Shown in pieces: positions 8,808 to 16,777 of a stretch of 40,936 bases of DNA (its first letter is position 1; every line of letters starts with the position of its first letter). Where the stretch lies: the NCBI RefSeq assembly GCF_001439695.1, contig NZ_JYLL01000044.1:1-40936 (forward strand). The letters run 5' to 3'. The translations under genes and the position numbers were made by a program. The DNA comes from Pseudomonas veronii. Its GTDB lineage: Bacteria > Pseudomonadota > Gammaproteobacteria > Pseudomonadales > Pseudomonadaceae. Below the pieces are notes generated by a model that did no database searches, had not been told where the DNA came from, and saw only the letters and a program-made list of their open reading frames with translations.

Positions 8808-9824
8808 TCAGGCGAGTGGATCGAACTGGCTCAGCCACTCGACCAGGGTCTGTCGATAGCGGGTCATGCCCTTGTAGTCGGCGATGGCATCGGGCAGGTC
8901 GCGCAGCACGCGGTGCAGGCGGCAGCCCCAGCCGGGGTGGCTGACCAGTTCGTCCAGGCTGATCAGGTAGGTGCGAATGCTGAACATCACTGCGTTGCTG
9001 CGCGGCAGGCGTGCCATCACTTGCAGTTCGACCCGCAGATGCACCTGTTGCCCGACGTTCTGCGCGGTGATCCGGCCGCGGTCGGCGCCCCATTGATGGA
9101 AGGTTTCCGGCGACGAATCCAGGCGCGGGTTGATGGTCAGGGTCCAGTTCAGGCGCCGGACCGGCTGGCCGGCCTGCAGGTTGAGCAGGTACTTCAGCGC
9201 GCGCTCGAACACGCCCATCTGGTGGGCCATGGGCACCGGTGCATGCCACTGCTTGAAACTCATCCCGGCATCGAACGCCAGTGACCAGTCGGCCGGGCTG
9301 GTGACCAGGCCGGCGTCCATGTACAGGTCGCCGTCGCGCTGGTCGAGCAGGGCGAAATCCCCTTGCACCTGGCGGCCGATGTATTCCAGCGGTGCGCAGG
9401 GCAGGCTGGCGGCATCGCCGAAGATGAACGGTTGATCGATCCGCAGCAGGTGGTTGCGCCAGTGCCAGCGGTCGCCGTCACGCACCAGGCTGAACCACTG
9501 CGGGTAGTCGACGGCGAGGTTTTCCATGAGCATTTGCAGCGCATCCCAGGCCGCCGCTTGCATGTGCGGCATCACAAGGTAGCGGCGCGGGTCGTTGTCC
9601 AGGATCAGGGCACGTTCGGCCATTTCCGAGCGGTAGTGCTCGTCGATGTCGAAGGCGTGCTCGTAGACGGAACCCGGGTCGCGGGAGGTGGCCGGTTCGA
9701 TGTTCACCGAGTACAAGTAGCTGTCCTCGATAAACGGGAACGGGAAGCGACGGATCGCCGCCGGGCTGTTGCGAAAGCTGAAATCGTCGCGATAGCTCAG
9801 CACAGGGCTCGATTGCAGGGGCAT
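8808..9824 (-). CDS. Heme-dependent oxidative N-demethylase subunit (DUF3445 / HODM alpha-like)
   Basis: This is a 338-aa member of the family once called DUF3445, whose characterised member is the heme-binding alpha subunit that demethylates dimethylamine to methylamine and formaldehyde. Supporting segments are RRFPFPFIEDSYLYSVNIEP near the N-terminus, DNDPRRYLVMPHMQAAAWD, and WTLTINPRLDSSPETFHQWG in the C-terminal half. The ATG at 9824 was chosen over a longer reading because AGGAG sits just upstream and the upstream extension is a shadow of the reductase gene. It follows the reductase gene by 11 bp, matching the known co-transcription of subunits. Confidence 0.88.
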   Translation of the reverse strand: MPLQSSPVLSYRDDFSFRNSPAAIRRFPFPFIEDSYLYSVNIEPATSRDPGSVYEHAFDIDEHYRSEMAERALILDNDPRRYLVMPHMQAAAWDALQMLMENLAVDYPQWFSLVRDGDRWHWRNHLLRIDQPFIFGDAASLPCAPLEYIGRQVQGDFALLDQRDGDLYMDAGLVTSPADWSLAFDAGMSFKQWHAPVPMAHQMGVFERALKYLLNLQAGQPVRRLNWTLTINPRLDSSPETFHQWGADRGRITAQNVGQQVHLRVELQVMARLPRSNAVMFSIRTYLISLDELVSHPGWGCRLHRVLRDLPDAIADYKGMTRYRQTLVEWLSQFDPLA

Positions 9825-9835
9825 GGCACTCACTC

Positions 9836-10765
9836 CTATAGGTCCAGCGAAACGCAGGGGCCGCTGCCGCGTGAGACGCAGGGCATCAGAAATTCGGCCT
9901 GCTCGGCCGGGCTGAGGAAACTGTCGCGGTGTTCGATGGCACCGCCTTGATGGCGCGTGATGCACTGGCCGCAGACCCCGCCACGGCACAGGTTGGGCAC
10001 CTGCAAGCCCGCGTGCTCCAAGGCTTCGAGCAGGCTCTGCTCGGCCTCCACGCGCAGGGTGCGGCCACTGCGCAGCAGTTGCAGGTCGAACGGCTGGCCC
10101 GGTTGCGCGCCTTTGAACGCCTCGGCATGCAGCCGATTGCGCGGCCAACCGAGGCGATCGGCGTGTTGCTCGACCGCCTCGATCAAGGGTTGCGGGCCAC
10201 AGGTGTAGACGTGGCTGCCCAGCGGCCGGTTGGCGAGGATGCGGCTCAGGTCCGGGCGGCGGTCGTAGGCGTGCAGGCGCGGGCCGAGGCGCTGTTGCAA
10301 TTCATCGAGGTAGGCATCGCTGAGGCCTGGCCGGAACAGGTAATGCAGTTCGAAGTCGGCCTGCTGTTGTTCCATCGTGGCGATATAGGCCATGAACGGC
10401 GTGATACCGATGCCGGCGGCGATCAGGATGTGCCGGCGTGCGGTGCCATGGGGCGCGAACAGATTGGCCGGCGGCGAAATCCGCAAGGTGTCGCCGACCT
10501 GCACCTGGCGATGCAAGTACTGCGAACCGCCGCGAGACGCGTCCTGCAGGCGCACGGCGATGCGGTAGTGGCGCGTGTGCGCCGGGTCGCTGGTCAACGA
10601 GTAGGCGTTACGCACCGTGCCCTCGGCCAGCGGCAGATGCACCTGGACGTGGCTGCCGGGCGAGAAAGCGGGCAGGGCGCCGTCGCAGGCAGTCAGGGTG
10701 AACTCGCGCACCACGGGGGTGAGCATTCTGGCCGCACTGACCTGAACCTTGAGGGCGGCGCTCAT
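9836..10765 (-). CDS. Flavin/[2Fe-2S] reductase subunit of dimethylamine monooxygenase
   Basis: This 309-aa phthalate-dioxygenase-reductase-type protein feeds electrons from NAD(P)H to the heme subunit. Order of parts: flavin domain with RNAYSLTSD, nucleotide domain with IAAGIGITPFMAYI and YTCGPQPLIEAV, and a C-terminal plant-type ferredoxin domain with CRGGVCGQC and a final cysteine in MPCVSRG, the usual four [2Fe-2S] ligands. The ATG at 10765 overlaps the dmmA stop in an ATGA, so translation is probably coupled; a longer reading from 10927 only runs back through dmmA. Confidence 0.9.
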   Translation of the reverse strand: MSAALKVQVSAARMLTPVVREFTLTACDGALPAFSPGSHVQVHLPLAEGTVRNAYSLTSDPAHTRHYRIAVRLQDASRGGSQYLHRQVQVGDTLRISPPANLFAPHGTARRHILIAAGIGITPFMAYIATMEQQQADFELHYLFRPGLSDAYLDELQQRLGPRLHAYDRRPDLSRILANRPLGSHVYTCGPQPLIEAVEQHADRLGWPRNRLHAEAFKGAQPGQPFDLQLLRSGRTLRVEAEQSLLEALEHAGLQVPNLCRGGVCGQCITRHQGGAIEHRDSFLSPAEQAEFLMPCVSRGSGPCVSLDL

Positions 10766-11208
10766 GGCTGGAACCCCGCGTAGGGCTGGTCGGGGTTGAT
10801 GCACACGCCGAGGTAAGCCCCCAGGCGCCGGGAAAAGTGTGCGCGCACTTCCAGCCCGACGTTGCAGCCGATGCAGTTCAACACCGGCTCTGGGCCTGCG
10901 GTCTGGGTCAGCCCGCAATGGGCGCAATACACCTGGCGCAGGCCGGGCATCGTGCAGGTCACGCTGATCTCGTCGTCTTCCAGGCCGGCGGCGCGGGCCT
11001 CGGCGTGAATGCGCCAGACAAAGGCCTCATCGCCCAACAGGTAGAGCCGACAACCCACGGTTGCGCTGGCCAATGCCTGTTGTAAACGTCGGCTGAAGTC
11101 GGGTTGTTCGCCGCTCAGCAGCAAAGGCTTGTGCAGGTCGGCGGCAACCGCCATGCCGGCGGTTGCCGATTGCATCACCACGATGGGGCGGTTGTGGGTG
11201 TGCGTCAT
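10762..11208 (-). CDS. dmmA: DmmA-like small subunit of dimethylamine monooxygenase
   Basis: This is a 148-aa protein. Its C-terminal half carries two CxxC pairs (C95/C98 in YCAHCG and C112/C115 in CIGCNVG), a rubredoxin-like metal knuckle, followed by the family-typical HFSRRLGAYLGV. Its first half resembles a small alpha/beta domain with YLLGDEAFVW. The architecture fits the DmmA-like family found with dimethylamine monooxygenases. It is the first gene of the minus-strand amine operon and overlaps the reductase gene by 4 bases. Its exact role in electron transfer or assembly cannot be read from the sequence. Confidence 0.8.
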   Translation of the reverse strand: MTHTHNRPIVVMQSATAGMAVAADLHKPLLLSGEQPDFSRRLQQALASATVGCRLYLLGDEAFVWRIHAEARAAGLEDDEISVTCTMPGLRQVYCAHCGLTQTAGPEPVLNCIGCNVGLEVRAHFSRRLGAYLGVCINPDQPYAGFQP

Positions 11209-11258
11209 GCGGGCTCTCCAAGGTGCGTTTTGTTTCCTGTTGAGAGAGATACTTTCCT
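11209..11258. promoter_or_regulatory. Divergent promoter region of amine operon and kinase gene
   Basis: Only 50 bp separate the dmmA start from the kinase start. Two TTTCCT-plus-TGAG sites begin at about 11233 and 11253, 20 bp apart, i.e. on the same helical face. The second lies in an inverted repeat TTTCC-TATGA-GGAAA (11253-11267) that overlaps the annotated kinase start codon. These could be binding sites for the encoded NarL-like regulator, but the match to known NarL heptamers is poor. Confidence 0.35.
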
Positions 11259-12503
11259 ATGAGGAAAATCTTCTCAATCTGGAAAAAGGGCTATGCCTTT
11301 GGAGATAAGCCTTGCCGCACTGGCGTTCGGGGCATGGAAGTTGCTGGTCTTGCACTAATGCTCAGCAACCGGACGGGGAGTTATCGAAGAGTGCGAACGC
11401 GACCGAAGAGCTGGCCGCTCTGGTTGGGGCCTGTGCGCCCCGAACAGGCGCGCAGCGTGCGCAGGCTGTTGGCCGGGTTGCCCCTGCACGCTGACGGTGC
11501 CTTGTCGGGTTTTCTGGACCGTTTCGACGCACTGCTGCCCGCCGCCAGGCTCAACCTGATCCTGGGCGGCGAAGACCTGGGCCCGACGCGGCGTGGCTTG
11601 ATCGAGGGCTGCCAGAACGTGGCGCGCTGCCCCTGGCGCGACGCGAGTGCGATGGACACGCCCCAGGCCTGCGGCCCTTGCCGGCAGCGCGGGGTACACC
11701 GATTGGTGTGCGCCTTGCCCGAGGGTGAAAAAGGCGCGTTACTGCTCGACACCCCCAGACGGGCCGGTGCCAGTTGGCGCCAGTTGCTGGAGGAAGCGGC
11801 GCAAGCCGTGGCGGTCAGCGTGCGTCTGCGCAGTGACAACCGTGAGCAGCAGCGCAGACAGGCAACGTCGCGCCACGGCGCGCTGGCCCGTGAGCTGCAC
11901 GATTCGGTGGCGCAACAGTTGGGTTACCTGGCGTTCCAGGCCCACGGCTTGCAGTCACAGCTGGGCGCGCCTGCCCTGCAGGACCTGTGCGCAGGCCTCA
12001 GCCAGTTGCAACGCCAGGTGCGCGAGCTGATCACCAGCGCACGCCTGACCATGGACGGACGCTCGCTGCGCCAGGCCCTGGCCGACTCCGTCGCGGAGTT
12101 TTCGCGGCGTTGCATCATCGTGTTCGAGTTGGATAACCGCCTGGCCGACGATGCCCTGAGCCCGGAAACCGAATTGCAGATCCTGCAGATCGTTCGCGAG
12201 GCCCTGGCCAATGCGGTGCGCCATTCCCACGCGCGGCATGTGCGTATTGAACTGCGCCAGACCCAGGACGGCGATGCCTCGGTGTCGGTGGAGGACGATG
12301 GCATCGGCTTGAGCCCGGCTTGCGATGAGCATAACCATTTCGGCCTGGCGATTATCCGCGAGCGCGCCGCCAGCATCGGCGCGCGACTGAGCATTGAAGC
12401 GATCCGCCCGCACGGCGTGCGCGTGCATCTTGGCCTGCGCCGCCACCACGACCTGCCACACGGGAGTCTCGATGGACTGCACGACCTTATTACTGATCGA
12501 TGA
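11259..12503 (+). CDS. Soluble NarX-like sensor histidine kinase
   Basis: This 414-aa kinase has a HisKA_3 dimerisation domain with the phospho-accepting His214 in ELHDSVAQQLG, then a HATPase_c domain with an N-box (EALANAVRHSH) and DDGIGL. It has no convincing membrane segment. Upstream of the H-box lie C118, C124, C138, C141 and C151, resembling the central cysteine cluster of NarX, so the sensed signal may be redox or metal related, or internal. The start is uncertain: ATG at 11259 has a GAGAG stretch upstream, but ATG codons at 11334 and 11359 are in frame. The gene overlaps the regulator gene by 32 bases and is divergent from the amine operon, so control of that operon is likely. Confidence 0.85.
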   Translation: MRKIFSIWKKGYAFGDKPCRTGVRGMEVAGLALMLSNRTGSYRRVRTRPKSWPLWLGPVRPEQARSVRRLLAGLPLHADGALSGFLDRFDALLPAARLNLILGGEDLGPTRRGLIEGCQNVARCPWRDASAMDTPQACGPCRQRGVHRLVCALPEGEKGALLLDTPRRAGASWRQLLEEAAQAVAVSVRLRSDNREQQRRQATSRHGALARELHDSVAQQLGYLAFQAHGLQSQLGAPALQDLCAGLSQLQRQVRELITSARLTMDGRSLRQALADSVAEFSRRCIIVFELDNRLADDALSPETELQILQIVREALANAVRHSHARHVRIELRQTQDGDASVSVEDDGIGLSPACDEHNHFGLAIIRERAASIGARLSIEAIRPHGVRVHLGLRRHHDLPHGSLDGLHDLITDR

Positions 12504-13131
12504 TCACCCACTGTTTCGCAAAGGCCTGGCGCAACTGTTCGATGCCAGCGACGACTTTGAAGTGGTGGGGCAGGCGGCCAGTGGCCGGGAGGGCATCAAC
12601 CTGGCCGTGAGCCTGACGCCGCAGCAGGTGTTGCTGGATCTGCACATGCCTGGCCTCAGCGGCCTGCAGGTGCTGGACGAACTGCGCCAATTGCGCCTGG
12701 ACTGCCAGGTGGTGGTGCTCACCGCTTCGATGGACCGCGCCGAACTGCTCAGCGCCCTGCGCCTGGGCGCCAGCGGTTATGTGCTCAAGGAAACCGAGCC
12801 CGAGGCGTTGCTGGCGTATATGCGCAACTGCCACAAGGGCGCGATCATGCTCGACTCAACCCTGATCGCCTTGCTCGCCGACCCGGCCGAGCCCAGGCCA
12901 CACGGTGAGACGCCGGGCGGTGAAAACCTCACCGAACGCGAAGGCCAGACCCTGGCGCTGATCGCCGCCGGCATGAGCAATAAACAGATCGGCAGGGAGC
13001 TGGGGATCAGCGACGGCACGGTGAAAATCTATGTGCGCAGCCTGTTGCAGAAACTCAACCTGCATTCGCGCCTGGAGCTGGCGGCCCGGGTACACAGCGG
13101 CGCCTTGCTCAAACACGAGGAGCGTCACTAG
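12472..13131 (+). CDS. NarL/FixJ-family response regulator
   Basis: This 219-aa protein has a receiver domain with acidic pair D10/D11, phospho-acceptor D56 in LLDLHMPG, a Thr in VVLTAS and a Lys in YVLKETE, then a LuxR-type helix-turn-helix (LTEREGQTLALIAAGMSNKQ and the following TVKIYVRSLLQKL). The LNLHSRLELA ending is typical of the NarL group. The ATG at 12472 begins the receiver; the reading from 12394 lies inside the kinase gene in another frame. It is translationally linked to the kinase (32-bp overlap) and to the PAS gene (zero spacing), forming a three-gene unit. Confidence 0.92.
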   Translation: MDCTTLLLIDDHPLFRKGLAQLFDASDDFEVVGQAASGREGINLAVSLTPQQVLLDLHMPGLSGLQVLDELRQLRLDCQVVVLTASMDRAELLSALRLGASGYVLKETEPEALLAYMRNCHKGAIMLDSTLIALLADPAEPRPHGETPGGENLTEREGQTLALIAAGMSNKQIGRELGISDGTVKIYVRSLLQKLNLHSRLELAARVHSGALLKHEERH

Positions 13132-13878
13132 ATGAGGGAAAGCTCTGACGCTTGGGTGCAGACATCGCCCGCGCACCTGATGGATTGTTTTCCCGCCGCC
13201 TTGCTGCACCTGCGCGACAACGGCCAGATCGCCCACTTCAACCTGGCCTGGGCCGAGTTGATGGGCGCGCCGGGCGCGGAACGCAACGTCGTCGACTACG
13301 TCCACCAGGAAGACCGCCCGCTGTGGCGCCAGGCCTTGCATGAGCTGCGCCGGCGTCCCGAGACCTCGTTCAACCAACGCCTGCGCTTCGTGCATCCGTG
13401 CGGCGAGCTGCGCTGGTTCGAGGTCAGCCTCAAGCGCGGCCCGCAGGGCTTCTACTTGGTAGCCGGAGATATCACCGCGCACAAGCGCCGCGAAATCGCC
13501 CTGCAGGCCAGCCAACGCAGCAGCATGAGCTTGCTCGACAGCATGCCTGGGCTGATCTATCGCGGCCGTAACAACCGCGACTGGACTATGGAATTCGTCA
13601 GTGCCGGCTGCCTGCAATTGACCGGCTACCCCGCCGAGCGGTTGGTGGACAACCATGAGTTCACCTACAACAGCCTGATCCTCGCCGAGGATGCCGACTA
13701 CGTATGGCGCGAGGTGCAATATGCGTTGTCGCGCCAGGAACCGTTCGAACTCAATTACCAGATTCGTTGCGCCGACCAGTCGATCAAACACGTATGGGAG
13801 AAGGGCGTGGGGATCTATGCCGATACCTGCGAGGTGCTGGGCATCGAGGGCGCGATTTTCGAGCGCAGAGTTCTGTAG
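13132..13878 (+). CDS. Tandem PAS-domain protein without output domain
   Basis: This 248-aa soluble protein has two PAS/PAC modules: residues about 14-125 (with LVAGDITAHKRRE, a typical PAC ending) and about 130-248 (beginning SMSLLDSMPGLIYRGRNN). There is no GGDEF, kinase or HTH domain after the second PAS. The start codon directly follows the regulator stop (TAGATG). The stop codon is the TAG of the first REPIN unit (13876-13878), so the protein ends exactly where repeats begin. It may have lost a C-terminal output domain, or may simply be a short PAS partner of the kinase. Its likely role is a sensory accessory to the two-component pair. Confidence 0.8.
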   Translation: MRESSDAWVQTSPAHLMDCFPAALLHLRDNGQIAHFNLAWAELMGAPGAERNVVDYVHQEDRPLWRQALHELRRRPETSFNQRLRFVHPCGELRWFEVSLKRGPQGFYLVAGDITAHKRREIALQASQRSSMSLLDSMPGLIYRGRNNRDWTMEFVSAGCLQLTGYPAERLVDNHEFTYNSLILAEDADYVWREVQYALSRQEPFELNYQIRCADQSIKHVWEKGVGIYADTCEVLGIEGAIFERRVL

Positions 13879-15579
13879 GAGCCGGCTTGCCGGCGATGGT
13901 CGTCAACGATGACGCGAGAAGCCTGGATGCCCGCGGTGGCTGTGGTTTTTTCGCTGGCAAGCCAGCTCCTACAGTGGGGGCATAACCCTGTAGGAGCCGG
14001 CTTGCCGGCGATGGTCGTCAACGATGACGCGGGAAGCCTGGATGCCCGCGGTGGCTGTGGGTTTTTCGCTGGCAAGCCAGCTCCTACAGTGGGGGCATAA
14101 CCCTGTAGGAGCCGGCTTGCCGGCGAGGGTCGTCAACGATGACGGGGGAAGCCTGGATGCCCGCGGTGGCTGTGGGTTTTTCGCTGGCAAGCCAGCTCCT
14201 ACCATGGGGCATAACCCTGTAGGAGCCGGCTCGCCGGCGAGGGTCGTCAACGATGACGCGGGAAGCCTGGATGCCCGCGGTGGCTGTGGTTTTTTCGCTG
14301 GCAAGCCAGCTCCTACAGTGGGGGCATAACCCTGTAGGAGCCGGCTTGCCGGCGATGGTCGTTAACGATGGCGCGGGAAGCCTGGATGCCCGCGGTGGCT
14401 GTGGGTTTTTCGCTGGCAAGCCAGCTCCTACCATGGGGGCATAACCCTGTAGGAGCCGGCTCGCCGGCGAGGGTCGTCAACGATGACGCGGGAAGCCTGG
14501 ATGCCCGCGGTGGCTGTGGGTTTTTCGCTGGCAAGCCAGCTCCTACCGTGGGGGCATAACCCTGTAGGAGCCGGCTTGCCGGCGAGGGTCGTCAACGATG
14601 ACGCGGGAAGCCTGGATGCCCGCGGTGGCTGTGGGTTTTTCGCTGGCAAGCCAGCTCCTACCGTGGGGGCATAACCCTGTAGGAGCCGGCTTGCCGGCGA
14701 TGGTCGTTAACGATGACGCGGGAAGCCTGGACGCCCGCGGTGGCTGTGGGTTTTTCGCTGGCAAGCCAGCTCCTACAGTGGGGGCATAACCCTGTAGGAG
14801 CCGGCTCGCCGGCGAGGGTCGTCAACGATGACGCGGGAAGCCTGGATGCCCGCGGTGGCTGTGGTTTTTTCGCTGGCAAGCCAGCTCCTACCATGGGGCA
14901 TAACCCTGTAGGAGGCGGCTTGCCGGCGATGGTCGTTAACGATGACGCGGGAAGCCTGGATGCCCGCGGTGGCTGTGGGTTTTTCGCTGGCAAGCCAGCT
15001 CCTACCGTGGGGGCATAACCCTGTAGGAGCCGGCTTGCCGGCGATGGTCGTTAACGATGACGGGGGAAGCCTGGATGCCCGCGGTGGCTGTGGTTTTTTC
15101 GCTGGCAAGCCAGCTCCTACAGTGGGGTATAACCCTGTAGGAGCCGGCTTGCCGGCGATGGTCGTCAACGATGACGCGGGAAGCCTGGATGCCCGCGGTG
15201 GCTGTGGGTTTTTCGCTGGCAAGCCAGCTCCTACCGTGGGGGCATAACCCTGTAGGAGCCGGCTTGCCGGCGATGGTTGTTAACGATGACGCGGGAAGCC
15301 TGGATGCCCGCGGCGGATGTGGGTTTTTCGCTGGCAAGCCAGCTCCTACCATGGGGCATAACCCTGTAGGAGCCGGCTTGCCGGCGATGGTTGTTAACGA
15401 TGACGCGGGACGCCTGGATGCCCGCGGCGGCTGTGGGTTTTTCGCTGGCAAGCCAGCTCCTACAGTGGGGGCATAACCCTGTAGGAGCCGGCTTGCCGGC
15501 GATGGTCGTTAACGATGACGGGGGAAGCCTGGATGCCCGCGGTGGTTGTGGGTTTTTCGCTGGCAAGCCAGCTCCTACA
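13874..15579. repeat. Tandem array of 15 REPIN units (GTAGGAGCCGGC type)
   Basis: Fifteen head-to-tail units recur every 114-115 bp, starting near 13874, 13988, 14103, 14217, 14332, 14447 and so on to about 15479. Each unit has arm TGTAGGAGCCGGCTTGCCGG, a 50-bp middle that itself has a CGCGGG/CCCGCG stem, the opposing arm ending in CCAGCTCCTAC, and a short linker (AGTGGGGGCATAACCC). Units differ by scattered single bases (CTTGCC/CTCGCC, GATGG/GAGGG, CGTCAAC/CGTTAAC) in a mosaic pattern. The array fills the gap between the convergent PAS and ABC ATPase genes. Apparent 63-150 aa ORFs here on both strands are artefacts of the repeats. Confidence 0.95.
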
Positions 15580-15605
15580 GGGGATGGTTCAGTTTTTTGT
15601 TTGGC

Positions 15606-16760
15606 TTAATGGGCGCCGGCGGCCTTGTTCAGATCGCTTTCGGCCCATTCGGTGTACACACAGGCATCCGCCGTGGCCCAGCGCACGCGCACCGGGTCGC
15701 CGGCCTTGAGCGGCATGCCGGCGGCGGACAATGCCTTGACCGTCATCGAGGTGCCGCCCAGGGTTTTCACGCTGCAGGTCTGGCTTTCACCGAGAAACAG
15801 CACTTCGCCGACGATGGCCGACACTTCGTTCCAGCCTGCGGTCAATGGTTGCCCGGCGGCCTGTTCGACGCTCAGCGCGAGGGCTTTTTCCGGGCGCACC
15901 ATCAGCAGCACGTCCTGCTCGCTGCGCAGGCCGCCGGTCAGGCGGATCGACAGGGATTGGCCTTCGAACGACGCCGCCGCGTTGCCCTGGGCCTTGAGCT
16001 TGAGGAAGTTGGAGTTGCCCAGGAATGAGGCGACAAACGCATTCGGCGGGTTCTGGTACAGGTCGAAACCGCTGCCCAGGCCGACGATCTTGCCGTGGCT
16101 GAAAATCGCGATGCGCTGGGACAGGCGCATGGCTTCTTCCTGGTCGTGGGTCACGTAGACAATGGTGATGCCCAGGCGCCGATGCAACTGGCGCAGCTCG
16201 TCCTGCAAGTCTTCACGCAGCTTCTTGTCGAGGGCGCCGAGCGGTTCGTCCATCAGCAGGATGCGCGGCTCGTACACCAGCGCCCGGGCGATGGCGACGC
16301 GCTGTTGCTGGCCGCCAGACAGTTGCGACGGGCGGCGATGGGCGAACTGTTCCAGTTGCACCAGCTTGAGCATGGCGTCGACGCGCTTCTCGCGCTCGGC
16401 ACTGGCCAGTTTGCGGATCGCCAGGGGGAAGGCGATGTTGTCGCGTACCGACAGGTGCGGGAACAGCGAGTAGCGTTGGAACACCATGCCGATGTCGCGC
16501 TTGTGCGGCGGTACGTTGACCAGCGATTGGCCGCTCACCAGGATCTCGCCGCTGCTCGGCGTTTCAAAGCCGGCGAGCATCGACAGGGTGGTGCTTTTGC
16601 CCGAGCCGCTGGAGCCGAGGAAGGTGAGGAACTCGCCGTCCTTGATGTCCAGCGAGATGTTGTCCACGGCGGCGAATTCGCCATAGAACTTGTTCAGGTT
16701 GCGCAGGCTGACCAGGGGTTGGCCAGGGTTCTGCGCGGCATCTTGGATCACTGCACTCAT
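15606..16760 (-). CDS. Spermidine/putrescine-type ABC importer, ATPase
   Basis: This is a 384-aa cytoplasmic ATPase of the PotA/PotG type, with Walker A GSSGSGKST, signature LSGGQQQR, Walker B ILLMDEPLGALD, the H-loop in VTHDQEEAM and a C-terminal TOBE region from about residue 270. The ATG at 16760 follows a plausible ribosome site (GGAGCAG); the extension to 16970 lies inside the permease gene. It is the last gene of the importer operon, 17 bp after the second permease, and ends 27 bp from the REPIN array. The family imports polyamines and related cationic or amino compounds; the substrate is undetermined. Confidence 0.92.
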   Translation of the reverse strand: MSAVIQDAAQNPGQPLVSLRNLNKFYGEFAAVDNISLDIKDGEFLTFLGSSGSGKSTTLSMLAGFETPSSGEILVSGQSLVNVPPHKRDIGMVFQRYSLFPHLSVRDNIAFPLAIRKLASAEREKRVDAMLKLVQLEQFAHRRPSQLSGGQQQRVAIARALVYEPRILLMDEPLGALDKKLREDLQDELRQLHRRLGITIVYVTHDQEEAMRLSQRIAIFSHGKIVGLGSGFDLYQNPPNAFVASFLGNSNFLKLKAQGNAAASFEGQSLSIRLTGGLRSEQDVLLMVRPEKALALSVEQAAGQPLTAGWNEVSAIVGEVLFLGESQTCSVKTLGGTSMTVKALSAAGMPLKAGDPVRVRWATADACVYTEWAESDLNKAAGAH

Positions 16761-16777
16761 GTTCTGCTCCTGGGCGC

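Noticed and set aside
11330..11345. Sigma-54-like element GGGCATG-N4-TTGCT
   Set aside because: Spacing fits TGGCACG-N4-TTGCW with two mismatches, but it lies inside the kinase gene and would start transcription beyond all but one candidate start codon; likely chance.
13874..15579. CRISPR array
   Set aside because: The whole 115-bp unit is conserved, including the would-be spacers, and it has internal REP palindromes; no cas genes.
13882..15709. Many 63-150 aa ORFs on both strands in the repeat array
   Set aside because: They are the REPIN unit read in shifting frames; the period of 114-115 bp is not a multiple of three throughout and there are no ribosome sites.
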